Positions 33,379 to 44,216 are shown, counted from the stretch's first letter. The stretch: DNA of 64,000 nt from Pantoea piersonii (GCF_003612015.1 NZ_RARB01000004.1:372001-436000); one strand, 5' to 3'. A program made the numbers and translations. Notes: generated by a model not told the origin, from the sequence alone.

Positions 33379-34233
33379 ATGACGTTGTTTTCCTTGTTAC
33401 TGGTTTTAGGTTGGGAACGCCTGTTTAAGCTGGGTGAGCACTGGCAACTCGACCATCGGCTGGAGCCTCTCTTCCGCCGTCGCCGTCATTTTTCGCTGCT
33501 GCGCACGCTGGGCATGACCCTGCTGGCGATGGCGCTAACGGCGCTGGCGATCTGGTGCGTAAAAGGCCTGCTGTTCGGCGTCGTGCAGCTGCTTTTCTGG
33601 ATCCTGGTCGGTCTGCTCTGCATCGGCGCCGGCTCGGCACGCCTGCACTATCACGCCTATCTGAAGGCGGCGAGCCACGACCATGTGGCGGCCCATCAGA
33701 TGATGGCCGCCGAACTGACGATGATCCACGGCGTGCCGGTGGAGTGCAGCGAGCGTGAGTTTCTGCGCGAGCTGCAAAACGCGCTGATCTGGATTAATTT
33801 CCGCTTCTATCTGGCGCCGATGTTCTGGTTTGTGGCGGGCGGCCCCTATGGGCCGGTGCTGCTGGTGGGATATGCTTTCCTGCGCGCATGGCAGAGCTGG
33901 CTGGCGAAGCATAAGTCACCCCTTGAGCGCGCGCAGTCAGGCGTTGACGGCCTGCTGCACGTTATCGACTGGATCCCGGCGCGGCTGGCTGGCGTCGCCT
34001 ACGCGTTGCTGGGGCACGGCGAGAAGGCATTGCCCGCCTGGTTCGCCGCGCTGACCGACTTCCATCGTTCGCAATATCAGGTGCTGACCAGTCTGGCGCA
34101 ATTTTCGCTGGAGCGCGATCCGCACATGGATAAAGTCGAAACGCCGCGCATCGCTGTTGCCCTGGCGAAACGCATTTCGCTGGTGCTGGTGGTCGTGGTG
34201 GCGTTGCTGACCATCTACGGCACGCTGGTCTGA
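33379..34233 (+). CDS. ampE: Inner-membrane protein AmpE
   Basis: Membrane protein of unknown biochemical role co-transcribed with ampD. The ATG at 33379 ([23 protein letters not shown]) is preceded by GGAG and gives 284 residues, the same as E. coli. The longer frame from 33274 overlaps ampD. About four transmembrane segments are visible (near residues 1-15, 45-90, 145-165 and 262-284). Its 3' end overlaps the convergent GH43 gene by 19 bp. Confidence 0.95.
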   Translation: MTLFSLLLVLGWERLFKLGEHWQLDHRLEPLFRRRRHFSLLRTLGMTLLAMALTALAIWCVKGLLFGVVQLLFWILVGLLCIGAGSARLHYHAYLKAASHDHVAAHQMMAAELTMIHGVPVECSEREFLRELQNALIWINFRFYLAPMFWFVAGGPYGPVLLVGYAFLRAWQSWLAKHKSPLERAQSGVDGLLHVIDWIPARLAGVAYALLGHGEKALPAWFAALTDFHRSQYQVLTSLAQFSLERDPHMDKVETPRIAVALAKRISLVLVVVVALLTIYGTLV

Positions 34234-35174
34234 TCCGCAGGCGGCACGCCGAAATCGGGCGTGCCGTCGTCGCGCCAGTGAAAATTCTTCAGCCGCGTAT
34301 GACGATTGGGGTCCCACAGCGGATCCCCTTCAATTTCCGTATAGTTGCGTGCGTGATAGACCAGCACATCCTCGCCGTTCTCATCCTGAGTGAAACAGTT
34401 ATGGCCTGGTCCATACTGATGGTTATCCCAGTTTGAGGTGAAAACCGGCCGCGCCGACTTATGCCAGTTGGCGGGGTTAAGCAAATCCTGCTCGCTGTCG
34501 ATCGACAGCAGTCCCAGGCAGTAGTTTTCATCCGTCGCGCTCGCGGAGTAGGTGACGAAGAGCCGGTCGCCGTGCTTAATCATCGCCGGCCCCTCATTCA
34601 CGCTGAATCCCGCGCACTCCCACTCATATTCAGGTCGACTCAGCATCGTTGGCGCGCCTGTCAGCGTCCAGGGATTAAGCAGTTCCGCCAGATAGAGGTT
34701 AGAGTTGCCGGGAATCGCCGGATCCTTCTGCGCCCACAGATACCAGTTTTTGCCTTGATGCACGAAGTGCGTGGCGTCCAGCGCAAAGGTGTCGAACTGG
34801 CTAAAGACCCGACGCGGCGCCTGCCAGCGTCCGCTCAGCGGATCGGCGTCGTCGCTCACCAGCGCATACATGCGGTGCTGAAACAGGCCCTCTTTAATAT
34901 CGCGCGTCGGCGCGGCGGCGAAATAGATCACCCACTGGTTGTCGATGCGGTGCAGCTCCGGCGCCCAGATTAGCTCGCTGCACGGACCGCTCTCCGGTTT
35001 GCGCCAGACTACTACCGGTTCGGCGTCGCGCAATCCCAGCAGCGTGCTGGCACGACGCAGTTCCAGCCGGTCATAGGCGGGTACGGAGGCGATAAAGTAG
35101 TAGTGCTGCTCATGGCGCAGAATAAAAGGGTCGGCCCGTTGTTCAATAAAAGGATTCGGCCAGTGTAGGGTCAT
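34215..35174 (-). CDS. GH43 family glycosidase (arabinofuranosidase/xylosidase type)
   Basis: Intracellular-looking glycoside hydrolase of 319 residues, without a signal peptide. The five-bladed propeller catalytic set of GH43 is visible: D15 (RADPFILRH, base), D133 (ALDATHF, pKa modulator) and E194 (NEGPAM, acid), plus WAPELH at residues 70-75. GH43 enzymes act on arabinose- or xylose-containing oligosaccharides. Specificity here is not decidable, though the short single-domain form resembles exo-arabinofuranosidases. It starts in the stop of the upstream symporter (ATGA overlap), so both form an uptake-and-hydrolysis operon. Its end overlaps ampE. Confidence 0.85.
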   Translation of the reverse strand: MTLHWPNPFIEQRADPFILRHEQHYYFIASVPAYDRLELRRASTLLGLRDAEPVVVWRKPESGPCSELIWAPELHRIDNQWVIYFAAAPTRDIKEGLFQHRMYALVSDDADPLSGRWQAPRRVFSQFDTFALDATHFVHQGKNWYLWAQKDPAIPGNSNLYLAELLNPWTLTGAPTMLSRPEYEWECAGFSVNEGPAMIKHGDRLFVTYSASATDENYCLGLLSIDSEQDLLNPANWHKSARPVFTSNWDNHQYGPGHNCFTQDENGEDVLVYHARNYTEIEGDPLWDPNRHTRLKNFHWRDDGTPDFGVPPADQTSVP

Positions 35175-36583
35175 TTCACTTCTCCTGGTTGGGTGACGGC
35201 GCCGTCGCGCTGACGCAGTTCATGCAGTTCGCGGAAGTTGGCGCGGCGCAGCGCGAGATCGTCCTGAATAGTGCGCATGAGCGCGCGGTCGACCTTCAGC
35301 AGACGGACAACGCCTGCGGTAATCAGATAGCCCACGCCGGGGATGACGGTGAACAGCAGCATAATGCCGTTTACCGCCTGCGAAGACTGCTGTTTCGCAC
35401 CTGCGTCGTAGCCGTAAATTGAGAGAAGAAAGCCGACCATCGCGCCCGCCACCGCCAGCCCAACCTTAAGGAAAAACAGGTTGCCGGAGAAGCTGATGCC
35501 GGTGATGCGCTTGCCGGTTTTCCACTCACCGTAATCATCGACGTCGGCCATCAGCGACCAGTGCAGCGGCGACGGGATTTGATGCAGCACGTTCAGCAGG
35601 AAGTAGGCGATCACTATCGCGACGGTGGCGTGCGGATCGATCCAGTAAAAGCCGCAGGAGAAGAACGCCAGCGCGATATTGGTCCAGAAAAAGACTTTCA
35701 GTTTACACCAGCGGTCAGTAAGCAGCTTCGCCAGCGTACTGCCGAACATCATGCCCACGACGCCGAGGCTGATAAACAGCGTAGCGAAGTGGGTCGACTG
35801 GCCCATTACCCAGGTAACGTAGTACATGGTGGCGGCCATACGGATAAAGCCGGGACAGACGTTGCAAAAGGTAAGCAGCAGGATGCGCACCCACTGGTCG
35901 TTTTTCCAGACGTCGCGCAGATCGTTTTTCAAATCGTCATGGGTCGGCACCGCCGGGCGAATACGCTCGCGCACTGTGGCGAAGCAGAACAGAAACATCC
36001 CCAGCCCAATCAGCGCCAGTACGCTCATCGCCAGCTGATAGCCGCGCGCCTTGTCATCGCCGCCGAACCATTCCGCCATGGGCAACAGCGACAGAGAGAG
36101 GATCAGCGTCGCGATGCCGACCATAACAAAGCGGTAAGACTGGCAAGAGACGCGTTCGCCAGGATCGTTGGTGATAACGCCGCCCAGCGAGCAGTAGGGG
36201 ATATTGATGGCGGTGTAGGTCAGAGACATGAAAAAGTAAGTAACGAAGGCCCAGATAACTTTGTTTTCGTAGCTCCAGTCTGGCGTGGTGAACATCAGCA
36301 CGCTGAACAGCACGTAGGGCACTGAGACCCACAGCAGCCAGGGGCGAAAACGGCCCCAGCGGCTTTGCGTACGATCGGCGATGGCGCCCATAATCGGGTC
36401 GGTAACGGCATCAAGCACGCGCACCGAGAGCAACAGCGTACCCACCAGCGCAGGCGCCAGGCCAAAGACATCGGTATAGAAGTAATTAAGAAACAGCATG
36501 ATGGCGCCGCCAATCATATTGCAGCCCGCATCGCCCATGCCGTAACCCAACTTTTCGCGAAAAGAGAGGGCGGAATCCTTCAT
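35171..36583 (-). CDS. GPH-family sugar:cation symporter
   Basis: Glycoside-pentoside-hexuronide transporter of 470 residues, similar in layout to E. coli YicJ/YagG/XynT. The ATG at 36583 follows AGGA at 8-nt spacing and gives MKDSALSFREKLGYGMGDAGCN. An ATG six codons upstream (36601) lacks a ribosome-binding site. Twelve transmembrane helices, the DAVTDPIMGAIADRTQSRWGRFRPW loop after helix 2 and helix-10 GKRITGISFSGNLFFLKVG are family-typical. It is coupled with the GH43 gene, suggesting import of a pentose oligosaccharide. No regulator is adjacent. Confidence 0.88.
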   Translation of the reverse strand: MKDSALSFREKLGYGMGDAGCNMIGGAIMLFLNYFYTDVFGLAPALVGTLLLSVRVLDAVTDPIMGAIADRTQSRWGRFRPWLLWVSVPYVLFSVLMFTTPDWSYENKVIWAFVTYFFMSLTYTAINIPYCSLGGVITNDPGERVSCQSYRFVMVGIATLILSLSLLPMAEWFGGDDKARGYQLAMSVLALIGLGMFLFCFATVRERIRPAVPTHDDLKNDLRDVWKNDQWVRILLLTFCNVCPGFIRMAATMYYVTWVMGQSTHFATLFISLGVVGMMFGSTLAKLLTDRWCKLKVFFWTNIALAFFSCGFYWIDPHATVAIVIAYFLLNVLHQIPSPLHWSLMADVDDYGEWKTGKRITGISFSGNLFFLKVGLAVAGAMVGFLLSIYGYDAGAKQQSSQAVNGIMLLFTVIPGVGYLITAGVVRLLKVDRALMRTIQDDLALRRANFRELHELRQRDGAVTQPGEVK

Positions 36584-36718
36584 GGTTATTATCCTGCGCA
36601 TTTGGTATGAGCAGAGAAGTATCGTTGCTGAGTCAGCAGGATGGCTGGGAGCAAATAGTCAGTAAGATGGACAAAACAGGCGCGGCGGGAAAAATGTGAG
36701 CTGGATCCAGAGGAAAAG

Positions 36719-36745
36719 AGCCCGCCGACCTGAATCGGCGGGATG
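36719..36745 (-). terminator. Terminator downstream of aroP
   Basis: An 8-bp stem CCCGCCGA / TCGGCGGG around 6 nt, read on the minus strand after the aroP stop, is followed by CTCTTTTCC. It separates aroP from the downstream symporter. Confidence 0.65.
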
Positions 36746-36754
36746 AAGATCGCA

Positions 36755-38110
36755 TCAGGCGCGCTGCGTTCTGTTTTTAACGGTGTAGCCAATGGCGAGG
36801 ATGACCAGCCAGACCGGGATCAGCCAGACGGAGATCGCCATGCCGGGGGTCATCAGCATAATCACCAGGATAGCCACCATAAACGCCAGGCAGAGCCAGT
36901 TGCCGAAGGGATAGAGCAGGGCTTTAAAGCGCGTGGTGACGCCCTGCTGATCTTTCTTACGGCGGAACTTCAGATGCGCCATGCTAATCATTGCCCAGTT
37001 GATCACCAGCGCGGAGACCACCAGCGACATCAGCAGGCCAAAGGCTTCGCCCGGCATCAGATAGTTGATTAGCACGCAGAGCGCGGTCGCCACGGCAGAG
37101 ACCAGAATCGTAGCCACCGGCACGCCGCGGCGGTCTACCTTCAGCAGCGCTTTCGGCGCGTTGCCCTGTTGCGCCAGGCCGAACAGCATGCGGCTGTTGC
37201 AGTAGACGCAGCTGTTATAGACCGACAGCGCCGCGGTCAGGATGACCACATTCAGCGCGTTCGCCACCAGCGCGTCGCCCAGATCGTGGAAAATCAGCAC
37301 AAAAGGGCTGGTGTCTGCGGTCACGCGCGTCCAGGGCATCAGCGACAGCAGCACCGCCAGCGAACCGATATAGAAGATCAGGATGCGGTAGATAACCTGA
37401 TTGGTGGCTTTGGGGATGCTCTGCTCCGGATTATCAGCTTCCGCAGCGGTAATGCCCACCAGCTCCAGACCGCCGAAGGAGAACATAATTATCGCCATCA
37501 TCATCACCAGCCCGCTGAAGCCGTGCGGCAGAAAACCGCCCTGCGCCCAGAGATTGCTGACGCTGGCCTGCGGGCCGCCTGTGCCGCTGAACAGCAGCCA
37601 GCCGCCGAACAGGATCATGCCGATGACCGCAACCACTTTTATGATAGAGAACCAGAACTCCATTTCACCGTAGACTTTTACATTGGTCAGGTTAATGGCG
37701 TTGATCAGCACAAAGAATACCGCGGCGGTAATCCAGGTCGGCACATCTGGCCACCAGAACTGAATATATTTGCCCACGGCGGTCAGCTCGGCCATGGCTA
37801 CCAGCACATAGAGCACCCAGTAGTTCCAGCCTGACGCGAAGCCGGCAAAGTTGCCCCAGTATTTGTAGGCGAAGTGGCTAAAGCTGCCGGCAACCGGCTC
37901 CTCGACCACCATCTCTCCCAACTGACGCATAATCAGAAAAGCGATAAAGCCAGCAATGGCGTAGCCCAGAATAACACCCGGACCGGCAGCCTGAATGACC
38001 GATGCGCTGCCCAGAAACAGGCCGGTACCCACCGCCCCGCCCAGCGCGATCAACTGAATATGACGGTTTTTCAGGCCGCGCTTCAGCGTATCGCCGTGCT
38101 GTTGTTCCAT
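36755..38110 (-). CDS. aroP: Aromatic amino acid permease AroP
   Basis: Proton symporter of the APC superfamily for Phe, Tyr and Trp. It has 451 residues with twelve transmembrane helices. The signature GGAVGTGLFLGSASVIQAAGPG in helix 1 and MFSFGGLELVGITAAEADNPE in helix 6 match the amino-acid transporter family and are nearly identical to E. coli AroP. It diverges from pdhR. The C terminus is a few residues shorter than in E. coli. Confidence 0.96.
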   Translation of the reverse strand: MEQQHGDTLKRGLKNRHIQLIALGGAVGTGLFLGSASVIQAAGPGVILGYAIAGFIAFLIMRQLGEMVVEEPVAGSFSHFAYKYWGNFAGFASGWNYWVLYVLVAMAELTAVGKYIQFWWPDVPTWITAAVFFVLINAINLTNVKVYGEMEFWFSIIKVVAVIGMILFGGWLLFSGTGGPQASVSNLWAQGGFLPHGFSGLVMMMAIIMFSFGGLELVGITAAEADNPEQSIPKATNQVIYRILIFYIGSLAVLLSLMPWTRVTADTSPFVLIFHDLGDALVANALNVVILTAALSVYNSCVYCNSRMLFGLAQQGNAPKALLKVDRRGVPVATILVSAVATALCVLINYLMPGEAFGLLMSLVVSALVINWAMISMAHLKFRRKKDQQGVTTRFKALLYPFGNWLCLAFMVAILVIMLMTPGMAISVWLIPVWLVILAIGYTVKNRTQRA

Positions 38111-38510
38111 ACAAACCTCGTGTTGTTTTAATTCTTCTTTTGCAGCGCGCGATGGCTGTCAGGAAGTGGTTACAATAACGTACTGTTTTATTTACGGTAT
38201 CAGGCGCCTTCTCTGTAAGCGGATGCTACCCTGGCGACAAGAATAGTGATATGCGGTGCGCTTTGCACCTGCTTTCTCTTTTCGTGCTGGGAGTTAACTG
38301 AAAATCATCGTTGCCATCACACTGCCGCCTGCGTCTGTTCTGCCACGAACGAGCGGCAAAGACGAATAAGGTTGTCTTATGACCCGACGGAAAATTGTCC
38401 TTAACGCTGTGTAAGGTTTGGTAAAAATCCCGGCATCTCACTTTTTTCGTACAGCGCCGTTTCTGGTTTTCCGGCGGTAACTTAACCCTGTGCAGCCTGT
38501 TGTCTGGCAA
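38111..38510. other. Non-coding region between aroP and the pdhR promoter
   Basis: About 400 bp without a credible gene. A CGTAAA-N6-AGTACG arrangement near 38179-38196 (minus strand) is a weak TyrR-box resemblance for aroP, which is TyrR-controlled in E. coli. The match is too poor to assert. Confidence 0.4.
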
Positions 38511-38514
38511 GGAT

Positions 38515-38530
38515 TGTGACGGGCGTCATA
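38515..38530 (+). promoter_or_regulatory. CRP-like site upstream of pdhR
   Basis: TGTGA-CGGGCG-TCATA has one perfect CRP half-site and a 3/5 second half with correct 6-bp spacing. CRP is known to affect pdhR expression in E. coli. Assignment by motif only. Confidence 0.5.
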
Positions 38531-38549
38531 TAGACACAAGGTGAATACT

Positions 38550-38592
38550 TTGTTACTTTACGGCCAACTTTTTGGAATTGGTATTACCAATT
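38550..38592 (+). promoter_or_regulatory. pdhR promoter with PdhR operator
   Basis: TTGTTA (38550-38555), 17 bp, TGGAAT (38573-38578) form a plausible promoter. Overlapping and following it is the nearly perfect palindrome AATTGGTATTACCAATT (38576-38592), matching the PdhR consensus ATTGGTnnnACCAAT. PdhR bound here would block initiation, giving pyruvate-relieved autorepression of the pdh operon. Confidence 0.85.
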
Positions 38593-38624
38593 TACTCCGG
38601 ACGACGGCTTGATAAGAAGGGAAG

Positions 38625-39389
38625 ATGGCTTACAGTAAGATTCGCCAACCCAAGCTCTCTGATGCCATTGAGCAGCAGCTGGAATCTCTGATTATGGAAG
38701 GGACGCTACGTCCTGGCGAGAAGCTGTTGCCCGAGCGCGAACTCGCCAAACAATTCGATGTCTCACGTCCATCCCTTCGCGAAGCCATACAGCGTCTGGA
38801 AGCGAAAGGTCTGCTGCTGCGCCGTCAGGGCGGCGGCACCTTCGTCCAGCAGAATCTCTGGCAAAGCCTGAGCGATCCGCTCGTCAGCCTGATCACTAAA
38901 CATCCAGAATCTCAGTTCGATTTACTGGAAACGCGCCATGCGCTGGAAGGGATCGCCGCCTACTATGCGGCGCTGCGTGGCACCGAAGAGGATATCGAGC
39001 GTATCCGCCACTGCCACGTACAGATTCAGCAGGCTCAGGAGAGCGGTGACCTCGACGCGGAAGCGGATGCGGTGATGCAGTATCAGATCGCTGTCACAGA
39101 AGCCGCCCATAATGTGGTGCTTTTGCATTTGCTGCGGTCGATGGGCCCTATGCTGGAACAAAACGTTCGACAGAATTTTGAATTGCTCTACTCGCGCCGG
39201 GAAATGCTGGCGAAAGTGAGCGGTCACCGCGCCAGTATTTTCGAGGCGATTGTGGCTCGCGAGCCAGAACAGGCACGCGAGGCCTCGCATCGTCACCTGG
39301 CGTTCATAGAGGAAATCTTGCTGGACAGAAGTCGGGAGCAGACTCGTCGTGAACGCTCCCTGCGTCGTTTACAGCAACGTAAGGAATAA
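38625..39389 (+). CDS. pdhR: Pyruvate-sensing repressor PdhR
   Basis: GntR/FadR-subfamily repressor of the pyruvate dehydrogenase operon, released by pyruvate. It has 254 residues, as in E. coli. A winged helix is at the N terminus ([47 protein letters not shown] region, residues 28-75) and the all-helical FCD effector domain follows ([34 protein letters not shown]). It is the first gene of pdhR-aceE-aceF with its own operator upstream. Confidence 0.97.
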   Translation: MAYSKIRQPKLSDAIEQQLESLIMEGTLRPGEKLLPERELAKQFDVSRPSLREAIQRLEAKGLLLRRQGGGTFVQQNLWQSLSDPLVSLITKHPESQFDLLETRHALEGIAAYYAALRGTEEDIERIRHCHVQIQQAQESGDLDAEADAVMQYQIAVTEAAHNVVLLHLLRSMGPMLEQNVRQNFELLYSRREMLAKVSGHRASIFEAIVAREPEQAREASHRHLAFIEEILLDRSREQTRRERSLRRLQQRKE

Positions 39390-39422
39390 CGCGCGACAAA
39401 GAACGCGCGACATCAACGACGG

Positions 39423-39476
39423 GCCTGTCTCCTTGTGCTCTGGCAAATGAAGCAAGCAGAGCACATGGAGACAGGC
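39423..39476 (+). promoter_or_regulatory. Long stem-loop in the pdhR-aceE leader
   Basis: A 20-bp stem with 19 pairs (39423-39442 with 39457-39476, one T-T mismatch at 39433/39466) closes a 14-nt loop. It is followed by CTCCAGACAATTC, not a T-tract, so it is not an intrinsic terminator. It lies 44 bp before aceE. Possible roles are mRNA stabilisation, RNase processing between pdhR and aceEF, or a protein-binding site. Confidence 0.8.
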
Positions 39477-39520
39477 TCCAGACAATTCAACGTATTAGAC
39501 ACAGATAAGGAATACCCCCC

Positions 39521-42187
39521 ATGTCAGAACGTTTACAGAATGACGTGGATCCGATCGAAACTCGTGACTGGCTACAGGCGATCGAATCGGTCATCCGTGA
39601 AGAAGGTGTTGAGCGTGCGCAGTATCTGATCGATCAGGTGCTGAGCGCAGCCCGCAAAGGCGGCGTAAAAGTGGCGGCAGGTGGTAACGCCGTCAGCAAC
39701 TATATCAACTCTATTGCCGTTGAAGACGAGCCGGAGTATCCGGGCAACACGTCTCTGGAGCGTCGTATCCGTTCCGCAATTCGCTGGAACGCCATCGTAG
39801 CGGTGCTGCGCGCCTCGAAGAAAGATCTGGAGCTGGGCGGCCATCTCTCCTCATTCCAGTCTTCTGCGACCATCTATGAAGTGTGCTTTAACCACTTCTT
39901 CCGCGCGCGCAGCGACAAGGACGGCGGCGATCTGGTTTACTTCCAGGGTCATATCTCGCCGGGTATCTACTCGCGCGCGTTCCTTGAAGGCCGTCTGACC
40001 GAAGAGCAGATGAATAACTTCCGTCAGGAAGTGCACGGCAACGGTCTGTCATCTTACCCGCACCCGAAACTGATGCCGGACTTCTGGCAGTTCCCGACCG
40101 TTTCTATGGGCCTGGGGCCGTTGAACGCTATTTATCAGGCGAAGTTCCTGAAATATCTGGAACACCGCGGCCTGAAAGATACCTCTAACCAGACCGTTTA
40201 CGCCTTCCTCGGCGATGGCGAGATGGACGAGCCGGAATCCAAAGGCGCGATCACCATCGCGACCCGCGAGAAGCTGGACAACCTGGTGTTCATCATCAAC
40301 TGTAACCTGCAGCGTCTGGACGGCCCGGTTACCGGCAACGGCAAGATCATCAACGAACTGGAAGGCATCTTCGCAGGCGCCGGCTGGAACGTGATCAAAG
40401 TCATCTGGGGCGGTCGCTGGGATGAGCTGCTGCAGAAAGACACCAGCGGTAAACTGATCCAGCTGATGAATGAAACCGTCGACGGCGACTACCAGACCTT
40501 TAAATCCCGCGACGGCGCCTATGTGCGCGAACACTTCTTCGGTAAATACCCGGAGACGGCGGCGCTGGTTAAAGACTGGTCAGACGAAGAGATCTTCGCC
40601 CTGAACCGCGGCGGCCACGATCCGAAGAAAATCTACGCGGCACTGAAGAAAGCACAGGAGACCAAAGGTCAACCGACGCTGATTCTGGCGCATACCATTA
40701 AAGGCTATGGTATGGGCGACACCGCTGAAGGTAAAAACATCGCGCACCAGGTCAAGAAGATGAACATGGATGGCGTTCGCTACATCCGCGATCGCTTCAA
40801 TGTGCCGGTTGCCGACGACAAGATCGAAGAGCTGCCGTACGTGACCTTTGAGAAAGGTTCCGAAGAGTACAACTACCTGCACGGCCAGCGCGAGAAGCTG
40901 GGTGGCTACCTGCCGTCCCGTCAGGCGGAGTTTACTGAAAAACTGGACATGCCGAAGCTGGAAGAGTTCAAAGCGCTGCTGGAAGAGCAGAGCAAAGAGA
41001 TCTCAACCACCATCGCCTTCGTGCGCGCCCTGAACGTGATGCTGAAGAACAAGTCGATCAAAGATCGTCTGGTGCCGATCCTGGCGGACGAGGCCCGTAC
41101 CTTCGGTATGGAAGGTCTGTTCCGTCAGATTGGTATCTACAGCCCGAACGGCCAGCAGTACACGCCGCAGGACCGCGAGCAGGTTGCTTACTACAAAGAA
41201 GATGAGAAAGGCCAGATTCTGCAGGAAGGGATCAACGAGCTGGGCGCAGGTTCATCCTGGCTGGCAGCGGCGACCTCTTACAGCACCAACAACCTGCCGA
41301 TGATCCCGTTCTATATCTACTACTCCATGTTCGGTTTCCAGCGTATCGGCGATCTGATGTGGCTGGCGGGCGACCAGCAGGCGCGCGGCTTCCTGATCGG
41401 CGGCACTTCCGGTCGTACCACGCTGAACGGCGAAGGTCTGCAGCACGAAGATGGTCACAGCCACATTCAGGCGCTGACTATCCCGAACTGTATCTCTTAC
41501 GATCCGGCGTATGCGTATGAAGTAGCGGTCATCATGCATGACGGCCTGGTACGTATGTACGGCGAAGCGCAGGAGAACGTTTACTATTACATCACCACGC
41601 TGAACGAAAACTACCACATGCCAGCGATGCCGGAAGGCGCCGAAGAGGGTATCCGTAAGGGTATCTACAAGCTGGAAACCGTGGAAGGCAGCAAAGGCAA
41701 AGTGCAGCTGCTGGGTTCAGGCTCTATCCTGCGTCACGTGCGTGACGCGGCGCAGATCCTGGCGAAAGAGTACGGCATCGGTTCCGACGTCTACAGCGTG
41801 ACCTCGTTCACCGAACTGGCGCGCGACGGCCAGGACTGCGAACGCTGGAACATGCTGCATCCGACCGAGGAAGCGCGCGTGCCTTACATCGCTCAGGTGA
41901 TGAACGACGCGCCGGCGGTGGCATCGACCGATTACATGAAGCTGTTCGCTGAACAGGTTCGCAGCTACATTCCGGCCAGCGATTACCGCGTGCTGGGCAC
42001 CGACGGCTTTGGCCGTTCTGACAGCCGCGAAAACCTGCGTCACCACTTTGAAGTGGACGCCTCCTACGTGGTGGTGGCTGCGCTGGGCGAGCTGGCTAAA
42101 CGTGGCGAAATCGACAAGAAAGTGGTGGCGGACGCGATCGCTAAGTTCGACATCGATGCCGATAAAGTTAACCCGCGTCTGGCTTAA
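39521..42187 (+). CDS. aceE: Pyruvate dehydrogenase E1 component
   Basis: Homodimeric ThDP-dependent E1 that decarboxylates pyruvate and acetylates the lipoyl groups of AceF. It has 888 residues. The ThDP motif is [12 protein letters not shown] through [12 protein letters not shown] near residues 228-268, with upstream [15 protein letters not shown] and C-terminal transketolase-like domains ([20 protein letters not shown]). The ATG follows TAAGGA. A 14-bp gap to aceF indicates co-translation. A short alternative frame starting 39435 is noise. Confidence 0.98.
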   Translation: MSERLQNDVDPIETRDWLQAIESVIREEGVERAQYLIDQVLSAARKGGVKVAAGGNAVSNYINSIAVEDEPEYPGNTSLERRIRSAIRWNAIVAVLRASKKDLELGGHLSSFQSSATIYEVCFNHFFRARSDKDGGDLVYFQGHISPGIYSRAFLEGRLTEEQMNNFRQEVHGNGLSSYPHPKLMPDFWQFPTVSMGLGPLNAIYQAKFLKYLEHRGLKDTSNQTVYAFLGDGEMDEPESKGAITIATREKLDNLVFIINCNLQRLDGPVTGNGKIINELEGIFAGAGWNVIKVIWGGRWDELLQKDTSGKLIQLMNETVDGDYQTFKSRDGAYVREHFFGKYPETAALVKDWSDEEIFALNRGGHDPKKIYAALKKAQETKGQPTLILAHTIKGYGMGDTAEGKNIAHQVKKMNMDGVRYIRDRFNVPVADDKIEELPYVTFEKGSEEYNYLHGQREKLGGYLPSRQAEFTEKLDMPKLEEFKALLEEQSKEISTTIAFVRALNVMLKNKSIKDRLVPILADEARTFGMEGLFRQIGIYSPNGQQYTPQDREQVAYYKEDEKGQILQEGINELGAGSSWLAAATSYSTNNLPMIPFYIYYSMFGFQRIGDLMWLAGDQQARGFLIGGTSGRTTLNGEGLQHEDGHSHIQALTIPNCISYDPAYAYEVAVIMHDGLVRMYGEAQENVYYYITTLNENYHMPAMPEGAEEGIRKGIYKLETVEGSKGKVQLLGSGSILRHVRDAAQILAKEYGIGSDVYSVTSFTELARDGQDCERWNMLHPTEEARVPYIAQVMNDAPAVASTDYMKLFAEQVRSYIPASDYRVLGTDGFGRSDSRENLRHHFEVDASYVVVAALGELAKRGEIDKKVVADAIAKFDIDADKVNPRLA

Positions 42188-42201
42188 GAGGTAAGAGAGT
42201 A

Positions 42202-44094
42202 ATGGCTACTGAAATTAAGGTACCGGATATCGGGTCTGATGAAGTTGAAGTCACCGAGATCCTGGTGAAGGTTGGCGACAAGGTGGAAGCCGAGCAGTCG
42301 CTGATCACCGTAGAAGGCGACAAAGCCTCTATGGAAGTTCCCTCGCCGCAGGCGGGCGTAGTGAAAGAGATCAAAATCGCGACCGGCGACAAAGTCGAAA
42401 CCGGCTCGCTGATTATGATTTTTGACGCAGAAGGCGCGGCGGCAGACGCGGCGCCAGCGGCGGAAGAGAAGAAAGCCGAAGCCGCTCCGGCGCCGGCTGC
42501 TGCCGCCACCGCAGCAAAAGACGTCAATGTGCCCGATATCGGCGGCGACGAAGTGGAAGTCACCGAGATCCTGGTGAAAGTCGGCGACAAAGTTGAAGCC
42601 GAACAGTCGCTGATCGTCGTTGAAGGCGATAAAGCCTCAATGGAAGTGCCTGCGCCGTTCGCGGGTACCGTGAAAGAGATCAAAATCGAAACCGGCGCGA
42701 AAGTCAGCACCGGCTCGCTGATCATGGTCTTCGAAGCAGAAGGCGCGGCGCCGGCAGCGGCGGCGAAGCCGGAAGTGAAAGAAGCGGCGACCTCCGCACC
42801 TGCGGCTACCGCTGGCGCGAAAGAGGTCAAGGTGCCGGATATCGGCGGCGACGAAGTGGAAGTCACCGAAGTGCTGGTGAAGGTCGGCGATAAAGTGGAA
42901 GCCGAACAGTCGCTGATTGTTGTTGAAGGCGACAAGGCTTCAATGGAAGTGCCTGCGCCGTTCGCTGGCACCGTCAAAGAGCTGAAAGTCTCAACCGGCG
43001 ATAAAGTGAGCACCGGCTCGCTGATCATGATCTTCGAAGTAGAAGGCGCGGCGAAAGCCGAAGCGCCGAAGCAGGAAGCTGCGCCCGCACAGGCTCCGGC
43101 GAAAGCCGCTGCGCCTGCCGCACCGGCCGCGCCTAAAGCTGACGCGAAGAGCGACTTTGCCGAAAATGACGCCTATGTGCACGCGACCCCGGTTATCCGT
43201 CGTCTGGCGCGCGAATTTGGCGTGAACCTGGCGAAGGTGAAAGGTACCGGCCGTAAAGGCCGTATCCTGAAAGAAGACGTTCAGAGCTACGTGAAAGACG
43301 CGGTGAAACGCGCTGAGGCGGCTCCGGCTGCCGCCAGCGGCGGAAGCCTGCCAGGCCTGCTGCCGTGGCCGAAAGTGGACTTCAGCAAGTTCGGCGAAGT
43401 TGAAGAAGTGGAGCTGGGTCGCATCCAGAAAATCTCTGGCGCTAACCTGAGCCGTAACTGGGTAGTTATCCCGCACGTTACGCACTTCGATAAAACTGAT
43501 ATCACCGATCTGGAAGCGTTCCGTAAACAGCAGAACGCGGAAGCCGAGAAGCGTAAGCTGGATGTGAAATACACCCCGGTGGTGTTTATCATGAAAGCGG
43601 TCGCTGCCGCGCTGGAACAGATGCCGCGCTTCAACAGCTCGCTGTCTGAAGACGCGCAGCGCCTGACGCTGAAAAAGTACATCAACATCGGTGTGGCGGT
43701 CGATACGCCGAACGGCCTGGTGGTTCCGGTCTTTAAAGACGTGAACAAGAAAGGCATCACCGAGCTCTCTCGCGAGCTGATGGCGACCTCGAAGAAAGCG
43801 CGCGACGGCAAGCTGACCGCGAGCGACATGCAGGGCGGATGCTTCACCATCTCCAGCCTTGGCGGTCTTGGCACCACGCACTTCGCGCCGATCGTCAACG
43901 CGCCGGAAGTGGCTATCCTCGGCGTGTCTAAATCGGCGATGGAGCCGGTCTGGAACGGTAAAGAGTTTGTGCCGCGTCTGATGATGCCGATCTCGCTTTC
44001 CTTCGATCACCGCGTGATTGACGGCGCTGATGGTGCGCGTTTCATCACCATCATCGGCAATATGTTGTCCGACATCCGCCGTCTGGTGATGTAA
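42202..44094 (+). CDS. aceF: Dihydrolipoamide acetyltransferase E2 of pyruvate dehydrogenase
   Basis: Core E2 that transfers acetyl groups to CoA. It has 630 residues: three tandem lipoyl domains with modified lysines K41, K144 and K245, each in GDKASMEVP, joined by Ala/Pro-rich linkers, then the E3-binding domain ([28 protein letters not shown] region near residue 330) and the catalytic domain ending [15 protein letters not shown] with the catalytic His and Asp. The three lipoyl repeats are near-identical in DNA, so misassembly or recombination is possible here. Confidence 0.98.
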   Translation: MATEIKVPDIGSDEVEVTEILVKVGDKVEAEQSLITVEGDKASMEVPSPQAGVVKEIKIATGDKVETGSLIMIFDAEGAAADAAPAAEEKKAEAAPAPAAAATAAKDVNVPDIGGDEVEVTEILVKVGDKVEAEQSLIVVEGDKASMEVPAPFAGTVKEIKIETGAKVSTGSLIMVFEAEGAAPAAAAKPEVKEAATSAPAATAGAKEVKVPDIGGDEVEVTEVLVKVGDKVEAEQSLIVVEGDKASMEVPAPFAGTVKELKVSTGDKVSTGSLIMIFEVEGAAKAEAPKQEAAPAQAPAKAAAPAAPAAPKADAKSDFAENDAYVHATPVIRRLAREFGVNLAKVKGTGRKGRILKEDVQSYVKDAVKRAEAAPAAASGGSLPGLLPWPKVDFSKFGEVEEVELGRIQKISGANLSRNWVVIPHVTHFDKTDITDLEAFRKQQNAEAEKRKLDVKYTPVVFIMKAVAAALEQMPRFNSSLSEDAQRLTLKKYINIGVAVDTPNGLVVPVFKDVNKKGITELSRELMATSKKARDGKLTASDMQGGCFTISSLGGLGTTHFAPIVNAPEVAILGVSKSAMEPVWNGKEFVPRLMMPISLSFDHRVIDGADGARFITIIGNMLSDIRRLVM

Positions 44095-44102
44095 GTACAA
44101 TC

Positions 44103-44124
44103 AAGGCCGGCAATCGCCGGCCTT
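44103..44124 (+). terminator. Hairpin after aceF
   Basis: AAGGCCGGC-AATC-GCCGGCCTT is a perfect 9-bp stem just after the aceF stop, followed by GTTGTAA rather than a pure T-run. It probably attenuates read-through from the pdh operon into lpd. Confidence 0.7.
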
Positions 44125-44150
44125 GTTGTAAAGATTCGTGGCATCGCGGT

Positions 44151-44178
44151 TTGCAGTTTGTTAACAATTCTGTAAACT
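44151..44178 (+). promoter_or_regulatory. Candidate lpd promoter
   Basis: TTGCAG (44151-44156), 16 bp, TAAACT (44173-44178). It starts in the aceF-lpd gap, where E. coli lpd has its own promoter that also supplies E3 to 2-oxoglutarate dehydrogenase. Downstream is a leader of about 210 nt (see the leader ORF). Confidence 0.5.
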
Positions 44179-44216
44179 CTTGCGGTGAAAAATGTCCCGG
44201 TGGAGCAAAGGACATC

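Noticed and set aside
38179-38196. TyrR box upstream of aroP
   Set aside because: Only a partial match to TGTAAA-N6-TTTACA. Too weak to annotate.
42168-43028. 286-residue open frame on the minus strand opposite aceF lipoyl domains
   Set aside because: It mirrors the repeated lipoyl-domain DNA and the high-GC codon bias. Its low-complexity Ser/Thr/Pro content follows from the complement of Ala/Val/Glu codons, and it has no ribosome-binding site.
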